The notes beneath the pieces were generated by a model. That model saw only the letters and a program-made list of their open reading frames with translations. It had not been told where the DNA came from and made no database searches. 64,000 nucleotides of DNA from Phocoena phocoena. Taxonomy: Eukaryota > Chordata > Mammalia > Artiodactyla > Phocoenidae. The stretch covers positions 136,194,263 through 136,258,262 of the forward strand of contig NC_089221.1 of NCBI RefSeq assembly GCF_963924675.1, read 5' to 3'. Position numbers and translations under genes: made by a program. This document shows, in pieces, positions 22,911 through 35,300 of this stretch (position 1 is its first letter; every line of letters begins with the position of its first letter).

Positions 22911-23030
22911 GCTCCTGTGAGCTGTGAGAACAAAGAAGAGAAAGGGAAATCTCTCCCAGCAGCCACAGAAGCAGCGGATTAAAGCTCCACAATCAACTTG
23001 ATATACCCTGCATCTGTGGAATACCTGAAT

Positions 23031-23655
23031 AGACAAGGAATGATCCCAAATTGAAGAGGTGGAATTTAGGAGCGAGATCTATGATTTTTTTCCCTTTTCC
23101 TCTTTTTGTGAATGTGTACGTGTATGCTTCTGTGTGAGATCTTGTCTGTACTCTTGCTTCCACCATTTGTCCTAGGGCTCTATCCGTCCATGACTTTTTT
23201 TTAAAAATTCTTTTTCTTAATAATTAAGTTTAATTGTAATAACTTTATTATGCTTTACCTTCGTTCTTTCTTTCTTTCCTTCCTTCCCTCCCTCCTTTAG
23301 ACAACGAATCACCCCAAATTGAGGAGGTGGTCTCAGGGAGCAGGATTTATTTTTCCCCCTTTACCTCTTTTTGTGAAGGTGTATGTGTATGCTTCTGTGT
23401 AAGATTTTCTCTGTATAGCTTTGCTTCCAACATTTGTCCTAAGGTTCTATCTGTCCCTTTTTTTTCTAAATATTTTTTAATTCAATAACTATATTATACT
23501 TTATTTTATTTTTACTGTATCATCTTTCTTTCTGTCTTTTTTCCTTCTTTCCCTCCTTCCTTCCTTCCTCCCTCCCTCCCTCCCTCCCTCCTTTCTTTCC
23601 TTCTTTGCTTCTTTCTTCCTTCCTTCCTTTCCTCCTTTCCTTCTTTCTTTACTCA
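23031..23655 (+). repeat. Two-copy ~268-bp direct repeat with CT tracts in L1 5'UTR
   Basis: Unit one starts at agacaagg (23031) and unit two at agacaacg (23299). They share cccaaattga, tgaggaggtgg-like, tgtgtatgcttctgtgt and catttgtccta blocks. Each unit ends in a pyrimidine tract: 23263-23297 and a longer (cctt/ccct/cttt)n run at 23524-23655. The region lies between the CpG-rich promoter and ORF1. Confidence 0.8.
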
Positions 23656-24197
23656 TACTTCTACTAATTCTCCCTACTTTTTCTCCCTTTTATTCTGAGC
23701 TGTGTGGATGAAAGGCTCTTGGTGCTCCAGCCAGGAGTCAGGGCTCTGCCTCTGAGGTAGGAGAGCCAACTTCAGGACACTGGTCAACAAGAGACCTCCC
23801 AGCTCCACATAATATTAAATGGTGGAAATATCCCAGAGACCTCCATCTTAACACCAGCACCCAACTTCACTCAACGACCAGCAAGCCACAGTGCTGGACA
23901 ACCTATGCCAAACAACTAGCAAAACAGGAACACAACCCCACCCATTAGCAGAGAGGCTGCCTAAAATCATAATAAGGCCACAGACACCCCAAAACACACC
24001 AACAGACGTGAACCTGCCCACTAGAGAGACAAGATCCAGCCTCATCCAGCACAACACAGGCACTAGTCCCCTCCACCAGGAAGCCTACACAACCCACTGA
24101 AACAACCTTAGCCACTGGAGACAGACATCAAAAACAACGGGAACTACGAACCTGCAGCCTGCAAAAAGGAGACCCCAAACACAGTAAGATAAGCAAA

Positions 24198-25091
24198 ATG
24201 AGAAGACAGAAAAACACACAGCAGATGAAGGAGCAAGATAAAAACCCACCAGACCTAACAAATGAAGAGGAAATAGGCAATCTACCTGAAAAAGAATTCA
24301 GAATAATGATAGTAAGGATGATCCAGAATCTTGGAAGTAGAATGGACAAAATGCAAGAAACAGTTAACAAGGACCTACAAGAACTAAAGATGAAACAAGC
24401 AACGATGAACAATGCAATAAATGAAATTAAAATCACTCTAGATAGGATCAATAGCAGAATAACTGAGGCAGAAGAACGGATAAGTGACCTGGAAGATAAA
24501 GTAGTGGAAATAACTACTGCAGAGCAGAATAAAGAAAAAAGAATGAAAAGAACTGAGGACAGTCTCAGAGACCTCTGGGACAACACAAAACGCACCAACA
24601 TTCGAATTATAGGGGTTCCAGAAGAAGAAGAAAGAAAGAAAGGGACTGAGAAAATATTTGAAGAGATTATAGTTGAAAACTTCCCTAATATGGGAAAGGA
24701 AATAGTTAATCAAGTCCAGGAAGCACAGAGGGTCCCATACAGGATAAATACAAGGAGAAACACGCCAAGACACATATTAATCAAACTGTCAAAAATTAAA
24801 TACAAAGAAAGCATATTAAAAGCAGCAAGGGAAAAACAACAAATAACACACAAGGAAATCCCCATAAGGTTAACAGCTGATCTCTCAGCAGAAACCCTAC
24901 AAGCCAGAAGGGAGTGGCAGGACATACTGAAAGTGATGAAGAAGAATAGCCTGCAACCAAGACTACTCTACCCAGCAAGGATCTCATTCACATTTGATGG
25001 AGAAATTAAAACCTTTACAGACAAGCAAAAGCTGAGAGAGTTCAGCACCACCAAACCAGCTTTACAACAAATGCTAAAGGAACTTCTCTAG
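24198..25091 (+). CDS. ORF1: L1 ORF1 protein, RNA-binding nucleic acid chaperone (intact)
   Basis: 297 aa, complete. ORF1p forms trimers, coats L1 RNA in cis and is needed for retrotransposition. Residues about 40-125 show heptad-like hydrophobic spacing typical of the coiled coil. The RRM follows: NIRIIGVPE (134-142) is the first conserved strand, and [10 protein letters not shown] (188-197) the second RNA-contacting strand. The C-terminal domain holds [12 protein letters not shown] (236-247) and LLYPARISF (256-264). The start ATG is preceded by the long 5'UTR, and ORF2 begins 22 or 58 bp after the stop. It is slightly shorter than human ORF1p (338 aa), mainly in the N-terminus. I saw no disabling change. 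The copy at 61224-62117 is identical in translation. Confidence 0.92.
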   Translation: MRRQKNTQQMKEQDKNPPDLTNEEEIGNLPEKEFRIMIVRMIQNLGSRMDKMQETVNKDLQELKMKQATMNNAINEIKITLDRINSRITEAEERISDLEDKVVEITTAEQNKEKRMKRTEDSLRDLWDNTKRTNIRIIGVPEEEERKKGTEKIFEEIIVENFPNMGKEIVNQVQEAQRVPYRINTRRNTPRHILIKLSKIKYKESILKAAREKQQITHKEIPIRLTADLSAETLQARREWQDILKVMKKNSLQPRLLYPARISFTFDGEIKTFTDKQKLREFSTTKPALQQMLKELL

Positions 25092-25113
25092 ACACGAAAC
25101 ACAAGAGAAGGAA

Positions 25114-28100
25114 ATGACCTATAGTAGCGAACCCAAAACAATATATAAAATGGAAATAGGAACATACATATCGATAATTACCTTAAATGTAAATGCACTA
25201 AATGCTCCCACCAAAAGACACAGATTGGCTGAATGGATACAAAAACAAGACCCTTATATATGCTGTCTACAAGAGACCCACTTCAGAACTAGAGACACAT
25301 ACAAACTGAAAGTAAGGGGATGGAAAAAGATATTCCATGCAAATGGAAACCAAAAGAAAGCTGGAGTAGCAATTCTCATATCAGACAAAATAGACTTTAA
25401 AATAAGGACTATTAAAAGGGACAAAGAAGGACACTACATAATGATCAAGGGATCGATCCAAGAAGAAGATATAACAATTGTAAATATTTATGCACCCAAC
25501 ATAGGAGCACCTCAATACATAAGGCAAATACTAACAACCATAAAAGGGGAGATCAACAGTAACACATTCATAGTAGGGGACTTTAACACCCCACTTTCAC
25601 CCATGGACAGATCATCCAAAATGAAAATAAATAAGGAAACACAAGCTTTAAATGATACATTAAACAAGATGGACTTAATTGATATTTATAGGACACTCCA
25701 TCCAAAAACAACAGAATACACATTTTTCTCAAGTGCTCATGGAACATTCTCCAGGATAGATCATATCTTGGGTCACAAATCAAGCCTTGGTAAATTTAAG
25801 AAAACTGAAATTGTATCAAGTATCTTTTCCGACCACAACGCCATGAGACTAGATATCAATTACAGGAAAAGATCTGTAAAAAATACAAACACATGGAGGC
25901 TAAACAATACACTACTTAATAATGAAGTGATCACTGAAGAAATCAAAGAGGAAATAAAAAAATACCTAGAAACAAATGACAATGGAGACACAACGACCCA
26001 AAACCTATGGGACGCAGCAAAAGCAGTTCTAAGGGGGAAGTTTATAGCAATACAAGCCCACCTTAAGAAGCAGGAAACATCTCGAATAAACAGCCTAACC
26101 TTGCACCTCAAGCAATTAGAGAAAGAAGAACAAAAAAACCCCAAAGCTAGCAGAAGGAAAGAAATCATAAAAATCAGATCAGAAATAAATGAAAAAGAAA
26201 TGAAGGAAACAATAGCAAAGATCAATAAAACTAAAAGCTGGTTCTTTGAGAAGATAAACAAAATAGATAAACCACTAGCCAGACTCATCAAGAAAAAAAG
26301 GGAGAAGACTCAAATCAATAGAATTAGAAATGAAAAAGGAGAAGTAACAACTGACACTGCAGAAATAAAAAAAATCATGAGAGATTACTACAAGCAACTT
26401 TATGCCAATAAAATGGACAATCTGGAAGAAATGGACAAATTCTTAGAAATGCACAACCTGCCAAGACTGAATCAGGAAGAAATAGAAAATATGAACAGAC
26501 CAATCACAAGCACTGAAATTGAAACTGTGATTAAAAACCTTCCAACAAACAAAAGCCCAGGACCAGATGGCTTCACAGGTGAATTCTATCAAACGTTTAG
26601 AGAAGAGCTAACACCTATCCTTCTCAAACTCTTCCAAAATATAGCAGAGGGAAGAGCACTCCCAAATTCCTTCTACGAAGCCACCATCACCTTGATACCA
26701 AAACCAGACAAGGATGTCACAAAGAAAGAAAACTACAGGCCAATATCACTGATGAACATAGATGCAAAAATCCTCAACAAAATACTAGCAAACAGAATCC
26801 AACAGCACATTAAAAGGATCATACACCATGATCAAGTGGGGTTTATTCCAGGAATGCAAGGATTCTTCAATATACGCAAATCTATCAATGTGATAAACCA
26901 TATTAACAAATTGAAGGAGAAAAACCATATGATCATCTCAATAGATGCAGAGAAAGCTTTCGACAAAATTCAACACCCATTTATGATAAAAACCCTCCAG
27001 AAAGTAGGCATAGAGGGAACTTTCCTAAACATAATAAAAGCCATATATGACAAGCCCACAGCAAACATCATCCTCAATGGTGAAAAACTGAAAGCATTTC
27101 CACTAAGATCAGGAACAAGACAAGGTTGCCCACTCTCACCACTCTTATTCAACATAGTTTTGGAAGCTTTAGCCACAGCAATCAGAGAAGAAAAGGAAAT
27201 AAAAGGAATCCAAATCGGAAAAGAAGAAGTAAAGCTGTCACTGTTTGCAGATGACATGATACTATACATAGAGAATCCTAAAGATGCTACCAGAAAACTA
27301 CTAGAGCTAATCAATGAATTTGGTAAAGTAGCAGGATACAAAATTAATGCACAGAAATCTCTGGCATTCCTATATACTAATGATGAAAAATCTGAAAGTG
27401 AAATCAAGAAAACACTCCCATTTACCATTGCAACAAAAAGAATAAAATATCTAGGAATAAACCTACCTAAGGATACGAAAGACCTGTATGCAGAAAATTA
27501 TAAGACACTGATGAAAGAAATTAAAGATGATACAAACAGATGGAGAGATATACCATGTTCTTGGATGGGAAGAATCAACATTGTGAAAATGACTCTACTA
27601 CCCAAAGCAATCTACAGATTCAATGCAATCCCTATCAAACTACCACTGGCATTTTTCACAGAACTAGAACAAAAAATTTCGCAATTTGTATGGAAACACA
27701 AAAGACCCCGAATAGCCAAAGCAATCTTTAGAACGAAAAAAGGAGCTGGAGTAATAAGGCTCCCTGACTTCAGACTATATTACAAAGCAACAGTAATCAA
27801 GACAGTATGGTACTGGCACAAAAACAGAAAGATAGATCAGTGGAACAGGATAGAAAGCCCAGAGATAAACGCACGCACATATGGACACCTTATCTTTGAA
27901 AAAGGAGGCAGGAATGTACAGTGGAGAAAGGACAGCCTCTTCAATAAATGGTGCTGGGAAAACTGGACAGGTACATGTAAAAGTATGAGATTAGATCACT
28001 CCCTAACACCATACACAAAAATAAGCTCAAAATGGATTAAAGACCTAAATGTAAGGCCAGAAACTATCAAACTCTTAGAAGAAAACATAGGAAGAACACT

Positions 28101-28374
28101 CTATGACATAAATCACAGCAAGATCCTTTCTGACCCACCTCCTAGAGTAATGGAAATAAAAACAAAAATAAACAAATGGGACCTAATGAAACTTCAAAGC
28201 TTTTGCACAGCAAAGGAAACCATAACCAAGACCAAAAGACAACCCTCAGAATGGGAGAAAACATTTGCAAATGAAGCAACTGACAAAGGATTAATCTCCA
28301 AAATTTACAAGCAGCTCATGCAGCTCAATAACAAAAAAAAAACAACCCCATCCAAAAATGGGCAGAAGACCTAA
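25114..28374 (+). CDS. ORF2: L1 ORF2 protein, endonuclease-reverse transcriptase, first frame (frameshifted)
   Basis: 1086 codons before a premature stop. ORF2p nicks target DNA and reverse transcribes L1 RNA there. Numbering is from the ATG at 25114. The APE-type endonuclease has N25 (LNVNALN), E54 (QETHF), D156 and N158 (GDFN), RIDH around 214-217, and D240/H241 (SDHN). RT motifs are NYRPISL, DAEKAFD with D611, [11 protein letters not shown] and FADD with D713/D714. The ATG at 25150 gives positions within one residue of the known human catalytic numbers and a 58-bp gap after ORF1, so it is the likelier start. The frame is lost in an A10 tract (28333-28342): a net one-base deletion, or equivalent, leads to a stop at 28372-28374. 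The Cys-rich C-terminus is in the next piece. Confidence 0.9.
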   Translation: MTYSSEPKTIYKMEIGTYISIITLNVNALNAPTKRHRLAEWIQKQDPYICCLQETHFRTRDTYKLKVRGWKKIFHANGNQKKAGVAILISDKIDFKIRTIKRDKEGHYIMIKGSIQEEDITIVNIYAPNIGAPQYIRQILTTIKGEINSNTFIVGDFNTPLSPMDRSSKMKINKETQALNDTLNKMDLIDIYRTLHPKTTEYTFFSSAHGTFSRIDHILGHKSSLGKFKKTEIVSSIFSDHNAMRLDINYRKRSVKNTNTWRLNNTLLNNEVITEEIKEEIKKYLETNDNGDTTTQNLWDAAKAVLRGKFIAIQAHLKKQETSRINSLTLHLKQLEKEEQKNPKASRRKEIIKIRSEINEKEMKETIAKINKTKSWFFEKINKIDKPLARLIKKKREKTQINRIRNEKGEVTTDTAEIKKIMRDYYKQLYANKMDNLEEMDKFLEMHNLPRLNQEEIENMNRPITSTEIETVIKNLPTNKSPGPDGFTGEFYQTFREELTPILLKLFQNIAEGRALPNSFYEATITLIPKPDKDVTKKENYRPISLMNIDAKILNKILANRIQQHIKRIIHHDQVGFIPGMQGFFNIRKSINVINHINKLKEKNHMIISIDAEKAFDKIQHPFMIKTLQKVGIEGTFLNIIKAIYDKPTANIILNGEKLKAFPLRSGTRQGCPLSPLLFNIVLEALATAIREEKEIKGIQIGKEEVKLSLFADDMILYIENPKDATRKLLELINEFGKVAGYKINAQKSLAFLYTNDEKSESEIKKTLPFTIATKRIKYLGINLPKDTKDLYAENYKTLMKEIKDDTNRWRDIPCSWMGRINIVKMTLLPKAIYRFNAIPIKLPLAFFTELEQKISQFVWKHKRPRIAKAIFRTKKGAGVIRLPDFRLYYKATVIKTVWYWHKNRKIDQWNRIESPEINARTYGHLIFEKGGRNVQWRKDSLFNKWCWENWTGTCKSMRLDHSLTPYTKISSKWIKDLNVRPETIKLLEENIGRTLYDINHSKILSDPPPRVMEIKTKINKWDLMKLQSFCTAKETITKTKRQPSEWEKTFANEATDKGLISKIYKQLMQLNNKKKTTPSKNGQKT

Positions 28375-28967
28375 ATAGACATTTCTCCAAAGAAGATATA
28401 CAGAATGCCAACAAACACATGAAAGAATGCTCAACATCATTAATCATTAGAGAAATGCAAATCAAAACTACAATGAGATATCATCTCACACCAGTCAGAA
28501 TGGCCATCATCAAAAAATCTAGAAACAATAAAGGCTGGAGAGGGTGTGGAGAAAAGGGGACACTCTTGCACTGCTGGTGGGAATGTGAATTGGTTCAGCC
28601 ACTGTGGAGAACAGTATGGAGGTTACTTAAAAAACTACAAATAGAATTACCATATGACCCAGCAATCCCACTACTTGGCATATACCCTGAGAAAACCAAA
28701 ATTCAAAGAGAGTCATGTACCAAAATGTTCATTGCAGCTCTATTTACAATAGCCAGGACATGGAAACAACCTAAGCGCCCATCATCGGATGAATGGATAA
28801 AGAAGATGTGGCACATATACACAATGGAATATTACTCAGCCTTAAAAAGAAATGAAATTGAGCTATTTGTAATGAGATGGATAGACTTAGAATCTGTCAT
28901 ACAGAGTGAAGTAAGTCAGAAAGAAAAAGACAAATACCGTATGCTAACACATATATATGGAATTTAA
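28344..28967 (+). pseudogene. ORF2: L1 ORF2 C-terminal part, displaced to another frame
   Basis: This continues ORF2 after the A10-tract frameshift. It opens with [13 protein letters not shown] sequence and includes RYHLTPVRM, the Cys-rich segment ([14 protein letters not shown]) and the terminal [19 protein letters not shown] block. It has no stop until 28965-28967. Together with the first frame it gives the expected total of about 1.28 thousand codons. An in-frame ATG at 28419 exists, but independent translation is not expected. A single indel is the only break I see, so its age is recent or the tract is a sequencing error. Confidence 0.85.
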
Positions 28968-29321
28968 GGGGAAAAAATGTCATGAAGAACCTAGGGGTAA
29001 GATAGGAATAAAGACGCAGACCTACTGGAGAACGGACTTAAGGATATGGGGAGGGGGAAGGGGGAGTTTTGACAGGGCGAGAGAGAGTCATGGACATATA
29101 CACACTAACAAACGTAGTAAGGTAGATAGCTGGGGGGAAGCAGCCGCAAGGCACAGGGATATTAGCTCGGTGCTTTGTGACAGCCTGGAAGGGTGGGATG
29201 CGGAGAGTGGGAGGGAGGGAGACGCAAGAGGGAAGACATATGGGAACATATGTATATGTGTGGCTGATTCACTTTGTTATAAAGCAGAAACTAACACACC
29301 ATTGTAAAGCAATTATACCCC

Positions 29322-29355
29322 AATAAAGATGTTTAAAAAAAAAAAAAAAAAAAAA
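29322..29355 (+). terminator. L1 polyadenylation signal and A21 tail
   Basis: AATAAA at 29322-29327 precedes a 21-base A tract at 29335-29355. Satellite sequence follows directly (caaaacacaaagac), with possible microhomology in its A-rich start. Confidence 0.85.
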
Positions 29356-32300
29356 CAAAACACAAAGACAGTGAAATAGAGAGCAATTCTTAAATAATTC
29401 ACTCAGGGCATGTGATGCAACCGGGATTTAACACATCTACACCCAGAGCTGGTTGAGACATAAGGCTGGACACTTCAGGCTGATAGCATTCGTGAGTTTC
29501 GGTGAGCAAATGCAGACCCTTTGAAGTCATACTGCATGGTACCTATTCCATGGGTCCCAACTCACCAGGTTCAAGGGATTCTTCCTCCAGCTAAAACATG
29601 CATGGGAAACCCACAGTATGGTCCACCGTGTGATAGGTAAACGATTTAAAATGCATCTCAGTTTTCGTATCCTAGTCCTCGGGTTCACCATTCCAGATGC
29701 TTTACTAACACTCTCCCCGCTTGGAGAGTCAGTGCCTTTAACCTCCTGTTTGGCACAGCTTGCAATTTCTGTGCAAGATGAACAGGAATAGGGAGAACCA
29801 ATGAGAGACTAGCTATAGGTGTCTGCACGGGCATATGTAATGCTCATTTCCCACCAGGAAGAGGAATTAACCAAAGGCTCAGCATGCCCAGCCAGAAAAA
29901 GATTAGGGCCTGAAGCAATCCTGCAGTTTTCTGCCCAGCTCACAAGAAAGCGAGTTGAAGAAAGGAGCTCAGGGGCACTGTAATTCACAAAACTGCAGAG
30001 TTATAAATGACAGCTATCCTCCAAAAATATATTGAACTAAGCCTGGGAAGGGGACTTGAAAGCGGGGCAGAATTTCAGGAAAACGATTGCAGGGGTAAAC
30101 TGGAATTTCCCTGAAATCATAGGAAAAGAGGCAGAACGTCGACAATGATGCACTTGGTCAAAAAGGGCGTATGCGTGTTTTCCTGAATATATTCAGGAAA
30201 AAACGCATACGCCCTTTTTGGCCAACCAAGCAAGCCTGTAAAGGAAATCTGCACTACAATGAAGTCTCACTGCCCCCCGGGCAAAAGGGCCATCTGAAAA
30301 AAGTGTAAAATCCAGAAAGGTAGGACAGGATATGGAGAACAGGGAGCCTCGTTATGCTGATTGGCAGGATGTACATTGCCAGCAGCCACCCTGGAGAAGT
30401 GTATGGTGTTTCCTGAAACACGTAGGAAACAAAGAAACACAGCCTATGGCACTTCAACTTATGGTCCTATAGCTTACGGAAATTAAAATCAAAAACAGAC
30501 AGCCACCCCAATATTTGGGATGGCTGTGTTCACAAGAAGCTCATCTACAGTATCAGGTATATATCCCAGAAAGCAAAAAATGCATAAAGAAGTTGTGGCG
30601 CGTACGTACAATGCAATATCACTCAGCAATGAAATCTGCGTCATCAGGCCCGTAGCGGCATAGTGAGTGGATGCAGGTACGGTGATTCTACGTGAACTAC
30701 GTTACACAGAAAAAGAAACATCATAAGATATCACTAATACACGGAATGTAAACTTGACTACACATGAACTGAATTACAAAACAGAACAGGGTCTCAAATT
30801 TAGAAAACCAACTAGTGCTTGCTTATGGGGAAAGGTGCCTTGGGGTGCTGCATAAAACCAGAGACTGAAATTAGCACAGATAACTTTCCATAAGCCAAAT
30901 ATGTAATAGACAAGACCTACTCCTTGCTCAACGAAATGGACCCAACACCACATATTCAACGCCTAGGAATATACCTGACTAGGAAGAAACTTAAAACCTA
31001 TGGATATATATGTCTCCGTAAGAGAATCAAGCGTGTGTACAGCGGCCAAAACTCAGCAGTGAAAATCTGATAAATCCCATTATCAAAATAAATTTCGAAA
31101 ACAAAACACAAAGACAGTGAAATAGAGAGCAATTCTTAAATAATTCACTCAGGGCATGTGATGCAACCGGGATTGACCACATCTACACCCAGAGCTGGTT
31201 GAGACATAAGGCTGGACACTTCAGCCTGATAGCATTGGTGAGTTTTGGTGAGCAAATGCAGACCCTTTGAAGTCATACTGCATGGTACCCATTCCATGGG
31301 TCCCAACTCTGCAGGTTCAAGGGATTCTTCCTCCAGCTAAAACATGCATGGGAAACCCAGAGTATCGTCCACCGTGTGATTGGGAAACGATTTAAAATGC
31401 ATCTCAGTTTTCGTATCCTGGTCCTCGGGTTCACCATTCCAGATGCTTTACTAACACTCTTCCCGCTTGAAGATTCAGTGCCTTTAACCTCCTCTTTGGC
31501 ACAGCCTGCAATTTCTGTGCAAGATGAACAGGAATAGGGAGAACCAATGAGAGACTAGCTGTAGGTGTCTGCACGGGCAAATGTAACGCTCATTTCCCAC
31601 CAGGAAGAGGAATTAACCAAAGGCTCAGCGTGCCCTGCTGGAAACAGATTAGTGCCTGAAGCAATCCTGCGGTTTTGTGCCCAGCTCACAAGAAAGCGAG
31701 TTGAAGAAAGGAGCTCAGGGTCACTGTAATTCACAAACCTGCAGAGTTATAAATGACAGCTATCTTCCAAAAGTATACTGAAGTAAGGCTGCGAAGGGGA
31801 CTTGAAAGCGGGGCAGAATTTCAGGAAAACGATTGCAGGGGGTAGACTGGAATTGCCCTGAAAGCATAGGAAAAGAGGCACAACGTCGACAATGATGCAC
31901 TTGGCCAAAAAGGGCGTATGCGTTTTTTCCTGAATATATTCAGGAAAGAACGCATACGCCCTTTTTGGCCAAACAAGCAAGCCTGTAAAGGATATCTGCA
32001 CTACAATGAAATCTCACTGCCCCCCCGGGCAAAAGGGCCGTCTGAAAAAAGTGTAAAATCCAGAAAGGTAGAAAAGGATATGGAGAACACGGAGCCTTGT
32101 TATGCTGATTGGCAGGATGTAAATTGCCAAAAGCCACACTGGAGAAGTGCATGGTGTTTCCTGAAATACGTAAGAAATAAAGCAACACATCCAATGGCAA
32201 TTGCACTTATGGTCCTATTGCTTAGGGAAATTAAAATCAAAAACAGAGAGCCACCCCAAAGTTTGGGACGGCTGTGTTCCCAAGAAGCTCGTCTACAGTA

Positions 32301-35300
32301 ACAGGTAAATATCCCAGAAAGCAAAAAATGGATAAAGAAGTTGTGGCACGTACGTGCAATGCAATATCACTCAGCAATGAAATCTGTACCATCAGGCCCG
32401 TAGCGGCATAGTGAGTGGATGCAGGTACGGTGATTCTACGTGAACTACATCACACAGAAAAAGAAACATCATAAGATATCACTAATACACGGAATGTAAA
32501 CTTGACTACACATGAACTGAATTACAAAACAGAACAGGGTCTCAAATTTTGAAAAGCAACTACTGCTCGCTTATGGGGAAATGTTAGTTGGGATGCTGCA
32601 TAAAACCAGAGACTGAAATTAGCACAGATAACTTTCCGTAAGCCAAATATGTAATAAACAAGACCTACTCCTTGCTCAACGAAATGGACTCAACACCACA
32701 TATTCAACGCCTAGGAATATACCTGACTAGGAAGAATCTTAAAACCCATGGATATATATGTCTCCATAAAAGAATCAAGCGTGTGTACAGCGGCATAAAC
32801 GCAGCATGAAAATCCGATAAATCCCATTATCAAAATAAATTTCAAAAACAAAACATAAAGACAGTGAAATAGAGAGCAATTCTTAAATAATTCACTCAGG
32901 GCATGTGATGCAACCGGGATTTACCACATCTACACCCAGAGCTGGTTGAGACATACGGCTGGACACTTCAGGCTGATAGCATTGTTGAGTTTCGGAGAGC
33001 AAATGCAGACCCTTTGAAGTCATACTGCATGGTACCCATTCCATGGGTTCCAACTCTCCAGGGTCAAGGGATTCTGCCTCCAGCTAAAACATGCATGGGA
33101 AACCCACAGTATGGTCCACCGTGTGATTGGGAAACGATTTAAAATGCATCTCAGTTTTCGTATCCTGGTCCTCGGGTTCACCATTCCAGACGCTTTACTA
33201 ACAATCTCCCCACTTGGAGAGTCAGTGCCTTTAACCTCCTGTTTGGCAAAGTTTGCAATTTCTGCACAATATGAACAGGAACAGGGAGAACCAATGAGAG
33301 ACTAGCTGTAGGTGTCTGCACGGGCAAATGTAACGCTCATTGCCCACCAGGAGGAGGAATTAAACAAAGGCTCAGTGTGCCCTGATGGAAACAGATTAGG
33401 GCGTGAAGCAATCCTGCGGTTTTCTGCCCAGCTCACAAGAAAGCGAGTAGAAGAAAGGAGGTCAGGGGCACTGTAATTCACAAACCTGCAGAGTTATAAA
33501 TGACAGCTATCCTCCAAAAACATATTGAAGTAAGCCTGCGAAGGGGACTTGAAAGCGGGCAGAATTTCAGGAAAACGATTGCAAGGGGTAGACTGGAATT
33601 GCCCTGAAAGCATAGGAAAAGAGGCACAACGTCGACAATGATGCACATGGCCAAATGGGGCGTATGCGTTTTTTCCTGAATATATTCAGGAAAAAATGCA
33701 TACGCACATTTTGGCCAAACAAGCAAGCCTGTAAAAGACATCTGCACTACAATGAAGTCTCACTGCCACCCGGGGAAAAGGGCCATCTGAAAAAAGTGTA
33801 AAATCCAGAAAGGTAGGACAAGATATGGAGAACAGGGAGCCTTGTTATGCTGATTGGCTGGATGTAAATTGTCGACAGCCATCCTGGAGAAGTGTATGGT
33901 GTTTCCTGAAACACGTAAGAAATTAAAAAACACAGCCTATGGCAATTGCACTTATGGTCCTATTGCTTAGGGAAATTAAAATCAAAAACAGAGAGCCACC
34001 CTAAAGTTTGGGACGGCTGTGTTCCCAAGAAGTTCGTCTACAGTACCAGGTAAATATCCCAGAAAGCAAAAAATGGATAAAGAAGTTGTGGCACGTACGT
34101 GCAATGCAGTATCACTCAGCAATGAAATCTGTGTCATCAGGCCCGTAGCGGCATAGTGAGTGGATGCAGGTACGGTGATTCTACGTGAACTACGTCACAC
34201 AGAAAAAGAAACATCATAAGATATCACTAATACACGGAATGTAAACTTGACTACACATGAACTGAATTACAAAACAGAACAGGGTCTCAAACTTAGAAAA
34301 CCAACTAGTGCTTGCTTATGGGGAAAGGTGCGTTGGGGTGCTGCATAAAACCAGAGACTGAAATTAGCACAGATAACTTTCCATAAGCCAAATATGTAAT
34401 AGACAAGACCTACTCCTTGCTCAACGAAATGGACTCACCACCACATATTCAACGCCTAGGTATATACCTGACTAGGAAGAATCTTAACACCCATGGATTT
34501 ATATGTCTCCATAAGAGAAACAAGCGTGTGTACATCGGCATAAACGCAGCAGTGAAAATCCGATAAATCCCATTATCAAAATAAATTTCAAAAACAAAAC
34601 ACAAAGACAGTGAAATAGAGAGCAATTCTTAAATAATTCACTCAGGGCATGTGATGCAACCGGGATTTACCCCATCTACTCCCAGAGCTGGTTGAGACAT
34701 AAGGCTGGACACTTCAGTCTGATAGCATTGTTGAGTTTCGGTGAGCAAATGCAGACCCTTTGAAGTCATACTGCATGGTACCCATTCCATGGGTTCCAAC
34801 TCTCCAGGGTCAAGTGATTCTTCCTCCAGCTAAAACATGCATGGGAAACCCAGAGTATCATCCAACGTGTGATTGGGAAAAGATTTAAAATGCATCTCAG
34901 TTTTCGTATCCTGGTCCTTGTGTTCACCATTCCAGACGCTTTACTAACACTCTCCACGCTTGGAGAGTCAGTGCTCTTAACCTCCTCTTTGGCAAAATTT
35001 GCAATTCCTGCACAAGATGAACAGGAATAGGGAGAACAAATGAGAGACTAGCTGTAGGTGTCTGCACGGACAAATGTAACGCTCATTGCCCACCAGGAAG
35101 AGGAATTAACCAAAGGCTCAGTGTGCCCTGCTGGAAACATATTAGGGACTGAAGCAATCCTGCGGTTTTGTGCCCAGCTCACAAGAAAGCGAGTTGAAGA
35201 AAGGAGCTCAGGGGCACTGTAATTCACAAACCTGCAGAGTTATAAATGACAGCTATCCTCCAAAAATATATTGAAGTAAGCCTGCGAAGGGGACTTGAAA

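Larger units (their letters stand above)
21785..29355 (+). mobile_element. Full-length young L1 (LINE-1) element
   Basis: About 7.57 kb. It comprises a GC-rich 5'UTR (21785-24197), ORF1 (24198-25091), ORF2 (25114 or 25150-28374, continued in another frame to 28967), a 3'UTR (28968-29334) with AATAAA at 29322-29327, and an A21 tail at 29335-29355. ORF1 is intact and ORF2 has one frameshift, so it inserted recently. It is flanked by satellite on both sides, but no target site duplication is visible. The left flank stops 64 bp before a palindrome centre and the right flank starts about 834 bp before one, so about 976 bp of array is missing relative to a simple insertion. Confidence 0.95.

Noticed and set aside
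28333..28374. Programmed frameshift in ORF2
   Set aside because: L1 ORF2 is read in one frame in known families; an A-tract indel is the simpler explanation.
21014..30126. A 771-bp target site duplication around the full-length L1
   Set aside because: The same satellite phases occur on both sides, but the two stretches differ at many positions, so they are different monomers.
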